A stretch of 5,049 nucleotides of DNA from Anaerolineales bacterium (GTDB lineage Bacteria; Chloroflexota; Anaerolineae; Anaerolineales; UBA11657), in NCBI GenBank assembly GCA_947503585.1, contig CANNEJ010000142.1:1-5049 (forward strand). The letters are read 5' to 3'. The notes beneath the pieces are model-generated. The model had not been told where the DNA came from and did not search any database. It was given only the letters and a program-made list of their open reading frames with translations. Shown in pieces: positions 1-5,049 of the stretch (the stretch's first letter is position 1; every line of letters begins with the position of its first letter). The position numbers were made by a program, and so were the translations under genes.

Positions 1-14
1 CCGCAACCCACATC

Positions 15-1454
15 ATGGCTGAAGACAAGCTCGTATCGCGCAGCGAAGACTTCAACGAGTGGTACAACACGCTCGTGCTGCGGGCCGACCTCGCGGATTA
101 CGGCCCGGTGCGCGGCACAATGATTATCAAACCCTACGGCTGGACGCTGTGGGAAAACATGCAGCAGGCGCTGGACCGGCGCTTTAAGGCGACCGGCCAT
201 TTGAACGCCGGGTTCCCGATGCTCATCCCGCGCAGCTTTATCGAGCGGGAAGCCTCGCATGTCGAGGGCTTCTCTCCCGAGCTGGCGGTGGTGACGGTGG
301 GCGGCGGCAAAGAACTTGAAGAGCCGCTCGTCGTGCGCCCGACGTCGGAAACCATCATCGGCTATGCATACTCAAAGTGGATCAAATCGTATCGCGACCT
401 GCCGGTACTGATTAATTTGTGGAACAGCGTGGTGCGCTGGGAGTTGCGCACCAAATTGTTTTTGCGTACGCAGGAATTTTGGTGGCAGGAGGGCCATACG
501 GCGCATGCCACGCACGCGGAGGCGCAGGCAGAGACCCTGCAGATGCTGGATGTGTATCTGGACTTTGCGCGCAACGAGGCGGCGCTGCCCGCGTACACCG
601 GGCGCAAGAGCGCATCGGAAAAGTTTCCGGGCGCGGATGTGACCTACTCGCTGGAAGCGGTGATGGGCGACGGCAAGGCGCTGCAGGCTGCCACTTCCCA
701 CAATCTCGGGCAGAACTTTGCGCGTGCGTTTGATATCAAGTACCTCGACCGCGGCAATGAGCTGCAGCATTGCTGGACAACCTCCTGGGGGCTTTCCACG
801 CGCTTCATCGGCGCGATTGTGATGGCACACGGCGACGACCAGGGATTGGTGCTGCCGCCACGACTGGCACCGCATCAAGCGGTGATCGTGCCAATCTACA
901 AAAGTGAAGAAGAGCAGGCAATGGTGCTGGAGGCTTGCCAGCGGGTGCGCGCCATGTTGGCAGACGCCGGCGTGCGCGTGATTGCGGATTTGCGGGAAGG
1001 CCTGTCGCCCGGTTTTAAGTTCAATGACTGGGAGATGCGCGGTGTGCCGCTGCGCATTGAGATTGGCCCGAAAGATGTGGCCAAAGAATCCGTCGCACTG
1101 GCGCGCCGCGATATTCCGGGCAAGGCCGGAAAATCATTTGTGCCGGTGGCGGGCTTGGCAGCAGCCATCATAGCCAAGCTTGATGAGATTCAGCAGAACA
1201 TGCTGGCTCGGGCGACCGAATTCAGGGATGCCAACACCAGCCACCCGCGGGATTTCGCGGGGTTGGCGGCGGCAGTTGTGAATGGGTTTGCGCGGGCATG
1301 GTCGTGCGGAAAGCCGGAGTGTGACGCCGCAATCAAGGAACAGACCAAGGCCACCAATCGCTGCATTCCGCTGGACCAGGTGCCGGGTGGGGGTCCATGC
1401 GTTTATTGTGGCGAGCCGGCAACGGAACAAGCCTATTTTGCGCGGGCGTACTAA
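15..1454 (+). CDS. proS: Prolyl-tRNA synthetase, archaeal/Thermus type (ProS type 3)
   Basis: This cytoplasmic class II aminoacyl-tRNA synthetase charges tRNA-Pro with proline using ATP. The 479-residue length fits the short type that lacks the editing insertion of E. coli-type enzymes. Visible landmarks are EWYNTLVLRADLADYGPVRG near residues 15-34, EGFSPELAVVT (84-94), RPTSETIIGY (108-117), motif 2 from VVRWE (139-143) to FWWQEGHTAHAT (155-166), TSHNLGQNFARAFDIKY (227-243), and motif 3 HGDDQGLVLPPRLAP (272-286). The anticodon-binding domain follows from about 287. The C-terminal domain has Cys431, Cys436, Cys462 and Cys465, a probable zinc site, plus the family's Cys450. It ends in FARAY; in Thermus ProRS the terminal tyrosine reaches the active site. 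The ATG at 15 matches the family N-terminus, but only 14 upstream bases are present and they show no ribosome binding site. No clear terminator follows. Confidence 0.98.
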   Translation: MAEDKLVSRSEDFNEWYNTLVLRADLADYGPVRGTMIIKPYGWTLWENMQQALDRRFKATGHLNAGFPMLIPRSFIEREASHVEGFSPELAVVTVGGGKELEEPLVVRPTSETIIGYAYSKWIKSYRDLPVLINLWNSVVRWELRTKLFLRTQEFWWQEGHTAHATHAEAQAETLQMLDVYLDFARNEAALPAYTGRKSASEKFPGADVTYSLEAVMGDGKALQAATSHNLGQNFARAFDIKYLDRGNELQHCWTTSWGLSTRFIGAIVMAHGDDQGLVLPPRLAPHQAVIVPIYKSEEEQAMVLEACQRVRAMLADAGVRVIADLREGLSPGFKFNDWEMRGVPLRIEIGPKDVAKESVALARRDIPGKAGKSFVPVAGLAAAIIAKLDEIQQNMLARATEFRDANTSHPRDFAGLAAAVVNGFARAWSCGKPECDAAIKEQTKATNRCIPLDQVPGGGPCVYCGEPATEQAYFARAY

Positions 1455-1571
1455 GCTGGCGCGCTGCCACGCGAAAGCTGGACAGACACCGCATTGTGGC
1501 CGTTCGGCAGATTTAGGAGTGGAAACGCTGGAGTTTTCGATCCGGGCAGCGCATCGTATTTACTTGGCTGG

Positions 1572-1580
1572 TGGTATACT
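1572..1580 (+). promoter_or_regulatory. Extended -10 promoter for rpsO (probably rpsO-pnp)
   Basis: The sequence TGG-TATACT is an extended -10 element, with hexamer TATACT at 1575-1580 matching TATAAT at five of six positions. The region about 17 bases upstream (near 1552-1557) has no good -35, which extended -10 promoters can tolerate. Transcription would begin near 1586-1588, leaving a leader of about 63 bases before rpsO. The rest of the 1455-1649 gap shows no gene and no hairpin with a T-tract, so read-through from proS is also possible. The promoter is inferred from sequence only. Confidence 0.6.
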
Positions 1581-1633
1581 TCGCGGGCTGTCTTCGGTCG
1601 GCAAATAATGTTTAATGTGCTTTGAAGGATTGG

Positions 1634-1639
1634 AAGGAG
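1634..1639 (+). promoter_or_regulatory. Ribosome binding site of rpsO
   Basis: AAGGAG lies within the purine run GGAAGGAGA, 10 bases before the ATG at 1650. It is a strong Shine-Dalgarno match and fixes the rpsO start. A second weaker purine patch (GAAGGA, 1624-1629) lies just upstream. Confidence 0.85.
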
Positions 1640-1649
1640 ACTTAGCGGG

Positions 1650-1922
1650 ATGACACTGCCAAAAGAAAGCAAAGATCAGGCGATCAAGGATTTTCAACGC
1701 GACACCAGTGATACCGGTTCGCCTGAAGTTCAGATCGCAATCCTCACGCGGCGCATTGAGCAATTGACCGGTCATTTGCGCACGCACAAGAAGGACGAGC
1801 ATTCCCGGCACGGCTTGTTGGGTTTGGTGAGCAAGCGCCGCCGGCACCTTACATACTTAAACCGGCACGCACCGGATTCTTACAACGCAGTAACAGAGCG
1901 CCTCGGAATCCGCCGGCGCTAA
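1650..1922 (+). CDS. rpsO: 30S ribosomal protein S15
   Basis: S15 binds the central domain of 16S rRNA early in 30S assembly and also contributes to a bridge with the 50S subunit. The 90-residue product has the usual length (E. coli S15 has 89). Recognisable family segments are the N-terminal helix, DTGSPEVQIAILTRRIEQL (residues 20-38), the HKKDEHSRHGLLGLVSKRRR segment (46-65) that holds the conserved His/Asp/Ser rRNA contacts, and the ending TERLGIRRR. It starts at an ATG with a strong Shine-Dalgarno sequence and is preceded by its own promoter. pnp follows after 209 bases, the classic rpsO-pnp order. In several bacteria S15 represses its own mRNA through a leader structure; the roughly 63-base leader here could do this, but I see no known S15 leader fold. 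Confidence 0.98.
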   Translation: MTLPKESKDQAIKDFQRDTSDTGSPEVQIAILTRRIEQLTGHLRTHKKDEHSRHGLLGLVSKRRRHLTYLNRHAPDSYNAVTERLGIRRR

Positions 1923-1933
1923 AAATCGTTTGT

Positions 1934-1966
1934 GGGCATGGTGCGCCGGGGGCGGCGCAGATGCCC
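1934..1966 (+). promoter_or_regulatory. Two-part stem-loop in the rpsO-pnp spacer
   Basis: GGGCAT (1934-1939) pairs with ATGCCC (1961-1966). Inside it TGCGCC (1942-1947) pairs with GGCGCA (1954-1959), leaving a six-base GGGGGC loop and a small internal loop (two bases against one). That gives twelve Watson-Crick pairs starting 12 bases after the rpsO stop codon. No T-run follows, so it is a poor intrinsic terminator. In E. coli the rpsO-pnp spacer forms hairpins that are cut by RNase III and allow PNPase to control its own mRNA. A processing or mRNA-stabilising role is a reasonable inference. Confidence 0.55.
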
Positions 1967-2011
1967 GTGGCACAATCGGCTAGGCAACCGGTTGGGCATT
2001 GGAAAGAGAGT

Positions 2012-2094
2012 GGGAATCCGTTCCCGGCCAACTGCCACTTTGTTTCCAGTCCCTAACCCCCTTGTCCAGCCACATGCAGTAATGGCGGCTGCAT
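2012..2094 (+). promoter_or_regulatory. Further small hairpins in the pnp leader
   Basis: Two short perfect inverted repeats lie between the larger stem-loop and the pnp ribosome binding site. GGGAA (2012-2016) and TTCCC (2021-2025) close a TCCG tetraloop. ATGCAG (2074-2079) and CTGCAT (2089-2094) enclose nine bases. GTTGG (1991-1995) can also pair with CCAAC (2028-2032) around the first of these. I find no convincing sigma-70-like promoter in 1923-2131, so pnp is probably transcribed from the rpsO promoter. Short repeats of this size can occur by chance. Confidence 0.35.
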
Positions 2095-2117
2095 CCGATT
2101 ACGCGGAGCAGTCATAC

Positions 2118-2123
2118 AAGGAG
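2118..2123 (+). promoter_or_regulatory. Ribosome binding site of pnp
   Basis: AAGGAG ends eight bases before the ATG at 2132. The ideal match and spacing settle the pnp start and argue against translation of the reading frame that crosses the spacer and overlaps this ATG. Confidence 0.88.
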
Positions 2124-2131
2124 TCCTGTCT

Positions 2132-4357
2132 ATGTCCAACGTAAAACAATACAATGTGGTTGTCGGCGGCAATCTGCTTACCGTGGAAACGGGCAAGCTG
2201 GCCAACCTGGCGGGCGGTGCGGTCACCGTGCGCTGCGGCGACACAATGCTACTGGCAACGGCCACGATGGGGCGGCAGCCCCGGGCTGGCATCGACTTTT
2301 TTCCGCTGAGTGTCGATTTTGAAGAGCGCCTTTACTCAATTGGAAAAATCCCCGGCTCTTTCTTCCGGCGTGAAGGCCGGCCAAGCGAGGAAGCCATTCT
2401 TGTCTCGCGGCTGATTGACCGTCCGCTGCGCCCGTTGTTCCCCAAAGACCTGCGCAATGAAGTGCAGCTCATCATTACTGCGCTTTCGGCAGACCATGTA
2501 AATCCGCCGGACATTCTGGCGATAGTGGGTGCGAGCGCTGCGCTCACAATCTCGGATGTGCCGTTTGGTGTGGCACCTTTTTCCGGCCCCATCGGCGCTG
2601 TGCGCGTCGGGTTGATTGATGGCGAGTTCGTGCTCAATCCCACTTACGAGCAAATGGCAGTTTCGAAACTTGATCTGCGTTTGGCGGGAACGCGTGAGGC
2701 GGTACTAATGGTCGAGTGCGCTGCCAATGAAGTGCCGGAGGATCAGCTGGTTGCCGCGCTCGAGCTGGCCCACAAATCCATTGCGCCCATAATCGACTTG
2801 CAAGTGCAGATGGCCAAGGAGATTGGCAAGACCAAGCGCACAGATTACCCGTCTTTCAAGCAGGATCCTGCGCTGCTAGAGCGCGTTGCGACGCATAGCC
2901 GCGCGCGCGTTGCCAGTGCGTTGAAGGATGTGGCTAATAAGGAAGACCGCAATGCGGCGCTGGACGTGATTGAGGCTGAGGCGGTGGCTGCGCTTGCGAC
3001 CACCGAAGTCACGGGCGACGCTGTGAAGGATTGTTTCCACAGCGTGCTCAAGGCCGAAGTGCGGCGTGAGATTGTGGATCATTCCCGCCGGCCGGACGGC
3101 CGCGGCTTGCGCGAGATCCGGCCAATCAGCATCGAGACCGGGCTGAGCCCGCGCGCCCATGGCTCCGGTTTGTTCACCCGGGGCGAGACGCAGATTCTGA
3201 GCCTGGCTACGCTGGGCACGCCGCGCGATGCGCAAATGCTGGATACGCTGTCGCCCCAGACCTCCAAGCGCTACATGCATCACTACAACTTTCCACCTTA
3301 CTCCACGGGTGAGGCGCGTTTCTTGCGCGGCTCATCGCGGCGGGAGATTGGCCACGGGGCGCTGGCGGAGCGTGCGCTGTTGCCGGTGCTGCCGTCAGAG
3401 GAGGAGTTTTCATACACGCTGCGCGTTGTGTCAGAGGCGCTGTCTTCCAATGGCTCCACTTCGATGGCGTCGGTCTGCGGATCAACTTTGGCATTGATGG
3501 ACGCGGGTGTGCCCATTCGCAAGCCGGTGGCCGGCATCGCCATGGGTTTGGTGAAGCAGGACGACAAATACGTAATCCTCACCGACATTCAGGGTATGGA
3601 AGACCACTTGGGAGATATGGATTTCAAAGTTGCCGGCACGGACGAAGGTATCACGGCGCTGCAGATGGATATCAAGATCACCGGGCTGACGCCGAAGGTG
3701 ATGGCATCGGCGCTGGCCCAGGCGCGCGAGGCGCGCTTGGATATTCTGGGCAAGATGGCTGCGCACATTGCGGCGCCGCGGGCGGATCTCTCGCCCTTTG
3801 CGCCCCGGCTGTACGTGATGATGGTGCCTGAATCAAAGATTGGTGCGATCATCGGGCCAGGCGGAAAGGTTATCCGCGCCATTCAAGAGGAGACCGGCGC
3901 CAAGATTGATATTGGCGATGGTGGGCGCGTGGTCATTGCGTCGGCCGATGGCGAGGCGGCACAGCGTGCCATGCAGCGCATTTCGGAACTGATTGAGACC
4001 GCCGAGATCGGCAAGCTTTACACCGGCCGCGTGGTGCGCATCGAGTCGTTTGGTGCGTTTGTGGAAATCATGCCGGGCACCGACGGGCTGGTGCACATCA
4101 GTCAGCTGGCTGACTTTCGGGTGGAACAGGTGGAAGATGTAGTAAAGCTGGGCGAGGAATTGACAGTGATGGTGATTGACGTCGATAACGGCGGAAAGAT
4201 CCGCCTCTCGCGACAGGCGGTTTTGGAAGGCTGGACGGCGGAAGAGGCGCGCTCGCGCGACCGCAAACCAAGCGGTGGCGGCGGTGATCGTGGCGGACGG
4301 GGTGGTGACCGGGGCGGACGCGGCGGCGATCGCGGTGGCCGCCCGCCGCGCCGCTAA
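2132..4357 (+). CDS. pnp: Polyribonucleotide nucleotidyltransferase (PNPase)
   Basis: PNPase degrades RNA 3' to 5' by phosphorolysis, releasing nucleoside diphosphates, and can add tails in reverse; it acts in the cytoplasm as a trimer, often with degradosome partners. The 741-residue protein shows a first RNase PH domain (about 10-145, with FFRREGRPSE at 77-86), a helical linker (about 245-320), the catalytic RNase PH domain (about 325-545), KH (about 556-620, GPGG at 575-578) and S1 (about 626-695). The SNGSTSMASVCG segment (439-450) corresponds to the phosphate-binding serines; Asp485 and Asp491 in DIQGMEDHLGDMDFK align with the catalytic aspartates of E. coli. Two oddities are a five-residue expansion at 143-151 and an Arg/Gly-rich tail after residue 710. 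Start and reading frame are secure. A strong hairpin lies 30 bases past the stop. Confidence 0.98.
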   Translation: MSNVKQYNVVVGGNLLTVETGKLANLAGGAVTVRCGDTMLLATATMGRQPRAGIDFFPLSVDFEERLYSIGKIPGSFFRREGRPSEEAILVSRLIDRPLRPLFPKDLRNEVQLIITALSADHVNPPDILAIVGASAALTISDVPFGVAPFSGPIGAVRVGLIDGEFVLNPTYEQMAVSKLDLRLAGTREAVLMVECAANEVPEDQLVAALELAHKSIAPIIDLQVQMAKEIGKTKRTDYPSFKQDPALLERVATHSRARVASALKDVANKEDRNAALDVIEAEAVAALATTEVTGDAVKDCFHSVLKAEVRREIVDHSRRPDGRGLREIRPISIETGLSPRAHGSGLFTRGETQILSLATLGTPRDAQMLDTLSPQTSKRYMHHYNFPPYSTGEARFLRGSSRREIGHGALAERALLPVLPSEEEFSYTLRVVSEALSSNGSTSMASVCGSTLALMDAGVPIRKPVAGIAMGLVKQDDKYVILTDIQGMEDHLGDMDFKVAGTDEGITALQMDIKITGLTPKVMASALAQAREARLDILGKMAAHIAAPRADLSPFAPRLYVMMVPESKIGAIIGPGGKVIRAIQEETGAKIDIGDGGRVVIASADGEAAQRAMQRISELIETAEIGKLYTGRVVRIESFGAFVEIMPGTDGLVHISQLADFRVEQVEDVVKLGEELTVMVIDVDNGGKIRLSRQAVLEGWTAEEARSRDRKPSGGGGDRGGRGGDRGGRGGDRGGRPPRR
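4280..4342 (+). repeat. Three tandem 21-base units encoding GGDRGGR at the PNPase C-terminus
   Basis: Residues 717-737 of PNPase are three exact copies of GGDRGGR, preceded by two further glycines and followed by PPRR. The DNA units are 21 bases each (4280-4300, 4301-4321, 4322-4342) and differ mostly at third codon positions. The protein repeat is therefore exact while the DNA has drifted, which suggests selection on the peptide. The tail is basic, glycine-rich and probably disordered, like RGG boxes that bind RNA in other proteins. Function here is inferred. Confidence 0.9.
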
Positions 4358-4387
4358 GCGCAACCTTTCTTTAGCAGTGCTATGCAA

Positions 4388-4416
4388 GGAAGCACCCCGT
4401 TTTGCGGGGTGCTTCT
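4388..4416 (+). terminator. Probable terminator hairpin after pnp
   Basis: An 11-base-pair perfect stem (4389-4399 with 4405-4415), extendable by one G-U pair, encloses a TTTTG loop. The core is AAGCACCCCG / CGGGGTGCTT. It starts 30 bases after the pnp stop codon, the expected place for a transcript end. The bases that follow (CTGCGGTTATAG) are not a T-tract, so it may be a weak or factor-assisted terminator, or a 3' stabilising hairpin. Confidence 0.65.
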
Positions 4417-4431
4417 GCGGTTATAGTGGCG

Positions 4432-4446
4432 GCGCAAAACTTGCGC
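4432..4446 (+). repeat. GCGCAA/TTGCGC inverted repeat with an extra downstream copy
   Basis: GCGCAA (4432-4437) and TTGCGC (4441-4446) form a perfect six-pair stem with a three-base AAC loop. A second GCGCAA at 4480-4485 can pair with the same TTGCGC, using seven pairs (4440-4446 with 4480-4486), so two folds exclude each other. This sits in the 4417-4559 gap, where I see no other gene. A T-run at 4462-4466 follows 15 bases later, too far for a standard terminator. Function unknown. Confidence 0.4.
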
Positions 4447-4500
4447 TCGGAGCCTGGGCAGTTTTTGCAAGTGGATATGGCGCAAGCAGAGCATCCGCAA

Positions 4501-4509
4501 TGGTAAAAA
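4501..4509 (+). promoter_or_regulatory. Weak candidate extended -10 promoter for the small ORF
   Basis: TGG-TAAAAA resembles an extended -10 and matches TATAAT at four of six positions. There is no good -35 about 17 bases upstream. It would place transcription start near 4516, about 45 bases before the small ORF. A promoter somewhere in this gap is expected because a strong hairpin separates it from pnp, but this particular site is uncertain. Confidence 0.25.
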
Positions 4510-4525
4510 TAGACACTGATAGTGG

Positions 4526-4540
4526 GCTGGCCGGTCCAGC
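4526..4540 (+). promoter_or_regulatory. Small hairpin just upstream of the small ORF ribosome binding site
   Basis: GCTGG (4526-4530) and CCAGC (4536-4540) can form a five-pair stem with a CCGGT loop. It ends five bases before the Shine-Dalgarno sequence and could affect ribosome access, but the stem is short enough to be chance. Confidence 0.3.
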
Positions 4541-4545
4541 AATAT

Positions 4546-4550
4546 AGGAG
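4546..4550 (+). promoter_or_regulatory. Ribosome binding site of the small ORF
   Basis: AGGAG lies nine bases before the ATG at 4560. The alternative ATG at 4599 has no purine-rich sequence upstream, so this site supports the longer 60-residue product. Confidence 0.75.
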
Positions 4551-4559
4551 CAACTACTA

Positions 4560-4742
4560 ATGAGCGAAACAAACGGAAGCGGTTCAACATCCAGCTTGAT
4601 GGCGGAGACAGAAAATTACAGTGCGTGGCTTTCGCAAGAGCCGGATGGCGAAGTGTCATACCATTTGGAATTGGGGCAGGCAACGCTGCACTTCTTTCAG
4701 GAAGAGTGGGACGAGTTTTTGAAGTTGACCCAGTCTCTGTAG
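4560..4742 (+). CDS. Small acidic protein of unknown function
   Basis: I cannot assign a function. The 60-residue product begins with a Ser/Gly/Thr-rich stretch (residues 1-13) and then has a compact segment AETENYSAWLSQEPDGEVSY (15-34) continuing to an aromatic, acidic end with HFFQEEWDEFLKL (44-56). It has 11 Asp/Glu against one Lys and no Arg, so it is strongly acidic. The pattern suggests two beta strands (about 31-38 and 41-46) followed by a short helix (47-59). There is no signal peptide, membrane segment or cysteine. It looks like small conserved proteins I associate with Chloroflexota, but that is memory, not a search. A good Shine-Dalgarno sequence supports translation. The next gene starts 14 bases after its stop, suggesting a two-gene unit. 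A start at Met14 (4599) is possible but lacks a ribosome binding site. Confidence 0.75.
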   Translation: MSETNGSGSTSSLMAETENYSAWLSQEPDGEVSYHLELGQATLHFFQEEWDEFLKLTQSL

Positions 4743-4756
4743 ACTGAACGCGCACT

Positions 4757-5049
4757 GTGGATTGCGAGGCGTTTGCGGAGCTGCTGGCGCCGCGCGGACA
4801 GCAGGCGCTGCAAGCAGCCATGGCTGCCGGTCTGCATGAGAAAAATCTGCTCCCGGATCTGGAGCGGCTGCGCAAAGAGTACGGCAACGGCCTGGCGCGG
4901 GCGGCGGTTGAGATGGCACTGCTGCGCACGCGGGCGGCATCAAAGTTCAGCCGGGCGCACGAAATGTACTTCACGCGGGATGCGCTTGAGCAGGCATCGG
5001 GCGAGCGCATCAGCAGCCACCGGGCGCAGCGCTTTGCGGACTACGCGAG
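4757..5049 (+). CDS. Predicted class I SAM-dependent methyltransferase with THUMP-like domain, N-terminal part
   Basis: The frame opens at a GTG and stays open to the window edge, giving 97 residues and then an incomplete codon. The visible part is helical and rich in Ala, Leu and Arg. The segment LLAPRGQQALQ (9-19), the middle with LERLRKEYGNGLARAAVEMA (35-54), and RAASKFSRAHEMYFTRDALE (59-78) followed by QASGERISSHRAQRF resemble the N-terminal region of class I methyltransferases that carry a THUMP-like domain. In that family a SAM-binding Rossmann domain would follow, but it lies outside this window, so neither SAM-binding nor catalytic residues can be checked. An in-frame TGA at 4745 excludes any earlier start. 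There is no clear Shine-Dalgarno sequence, so translation may be coupled to the small ORF ending 14 bases upstream. The substrate is unknown; RNA is plausible. Confidence 0.72.
   Translation, partial: MDCEAFAELLAPRGQQALQAAMAAGLHEKNLLPDLERLRKEYGNGLARAAVEMALLRTRAASKFSRAHEMYFTRDALEQASGERISSHRAQRFADYA

Noticed and set aside
372..878. 168-codon frame on the - strand inside proS
   Set aside because: It is entirely antisense to a highly conserved synthetase gene and shows no recognisable motif.
1464..1510. CTGCC/GGCAG inverted repeat after proS as a terminator
   Set aside because: The five-base arms are 37 bases apart with no T-run after them, so they do not support a terminator.
1282..1608. 108-codon + strand frame running from the end of proS into the rpsO promoter region
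   Set aside because: The first half is an out-of-frame reading of the conserved ProS zinc domain, the second half overlaps the promoter, and no ribosome binding site or family similarity is visible.
1608..1625. Five-codon frame (MFNVL) in the rpsO leader, a possible leader peptide
   Set aside because: No Shine-Dalgarno sequence precedes it and it carries no attenuation-type codon run, so it is most likely chance.
1932..2144. 70-codon + strand frame crossing the rpsO-pnp spacer and overlapping the pnp start
   Set aside because: It has no ribosome binding site, its Arg- and Pro-rich composition fits translated non-coding GC-rich DNA, and it overlaps the well-supported start of pnp in another frame.
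4354..5010. 218-codon frame on the - strand opposite the small ORF and the methyltransferase
   Set aside because: It is antisense to two better-supported genes, has low-complexity Ser/Arg/Ala composition and no recognisable domain. Long antisense frames are common in GC-rich genes.
1..5049. Mobile elements, CRISPR arrays, tRNA or rRNA genes, defence or toxin systems
   Set aside because: No transposase, terminal repeats, spaced direct repeats, cloverleaf-like sequence or defence-type protein was seen. The gene content is ordinary translation and RNA-decay housekeeping.

Overview
The window is a stretch of bacterial housekeeping chromosome with every gene on the + strand. In order it holds an archaeal/Thermus-type prolyl-tRNA synthetase (proS), ribosomal protein S15 (rpsO), polynucleotide phosphorylase (pnp), a 60-codon acidic protein of unknown function, and the 5' end of a predicted SAM-dependent methyltransferase that runs off the right edge. 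The moderately high GC, the zinc-containing ProS without an editing insertion, the Arg/Gly tail on PNPase and the form of the two small downstream genes together suggest Chloroflexota (Anaerolineae or a relative). This is a recollection-based judgement that I could not test by search.

Layout: proS (15-1454) is followed by a 195-base gap that carries an extended -10 promoter (TGG-TATACT, 1572-1580) and a short leader for rpsO (1650-1922). A 209-base gap with several potential RNA hairpins and no convincing promoter separates rpsO from pnp (2132-4357), so rpsO and pnp are probably co-transcribed, as in many bacteria. PNPase carries all expected domains plus a three-unit GGDRGGR tail. A strong GC-rich hairpin (4388-4416) ends this block. 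A second gap (4417-4559) with small inverted repeats leads to the small ORF (4560-4742), which is tightly followed by the methyltransferase gene (GTG start at 4757).

Functionally, the first three genes serve translation and RNA turnover: charging of tRNA-Pro, assembly of the 30S subunit, and 3'-5' RNA decay. The final pair may be translationally coupled. I see no mobile element, CRISPR array, tRNA or rRNA gene, phage gene or toxin system. Nothing here looks like a new multi-gene system. The items most worth a second look are the structured rpsO-pnp spacer, the RGG-like tail of PNPase, and the uncharacterised small protein beside the methyltransferase.
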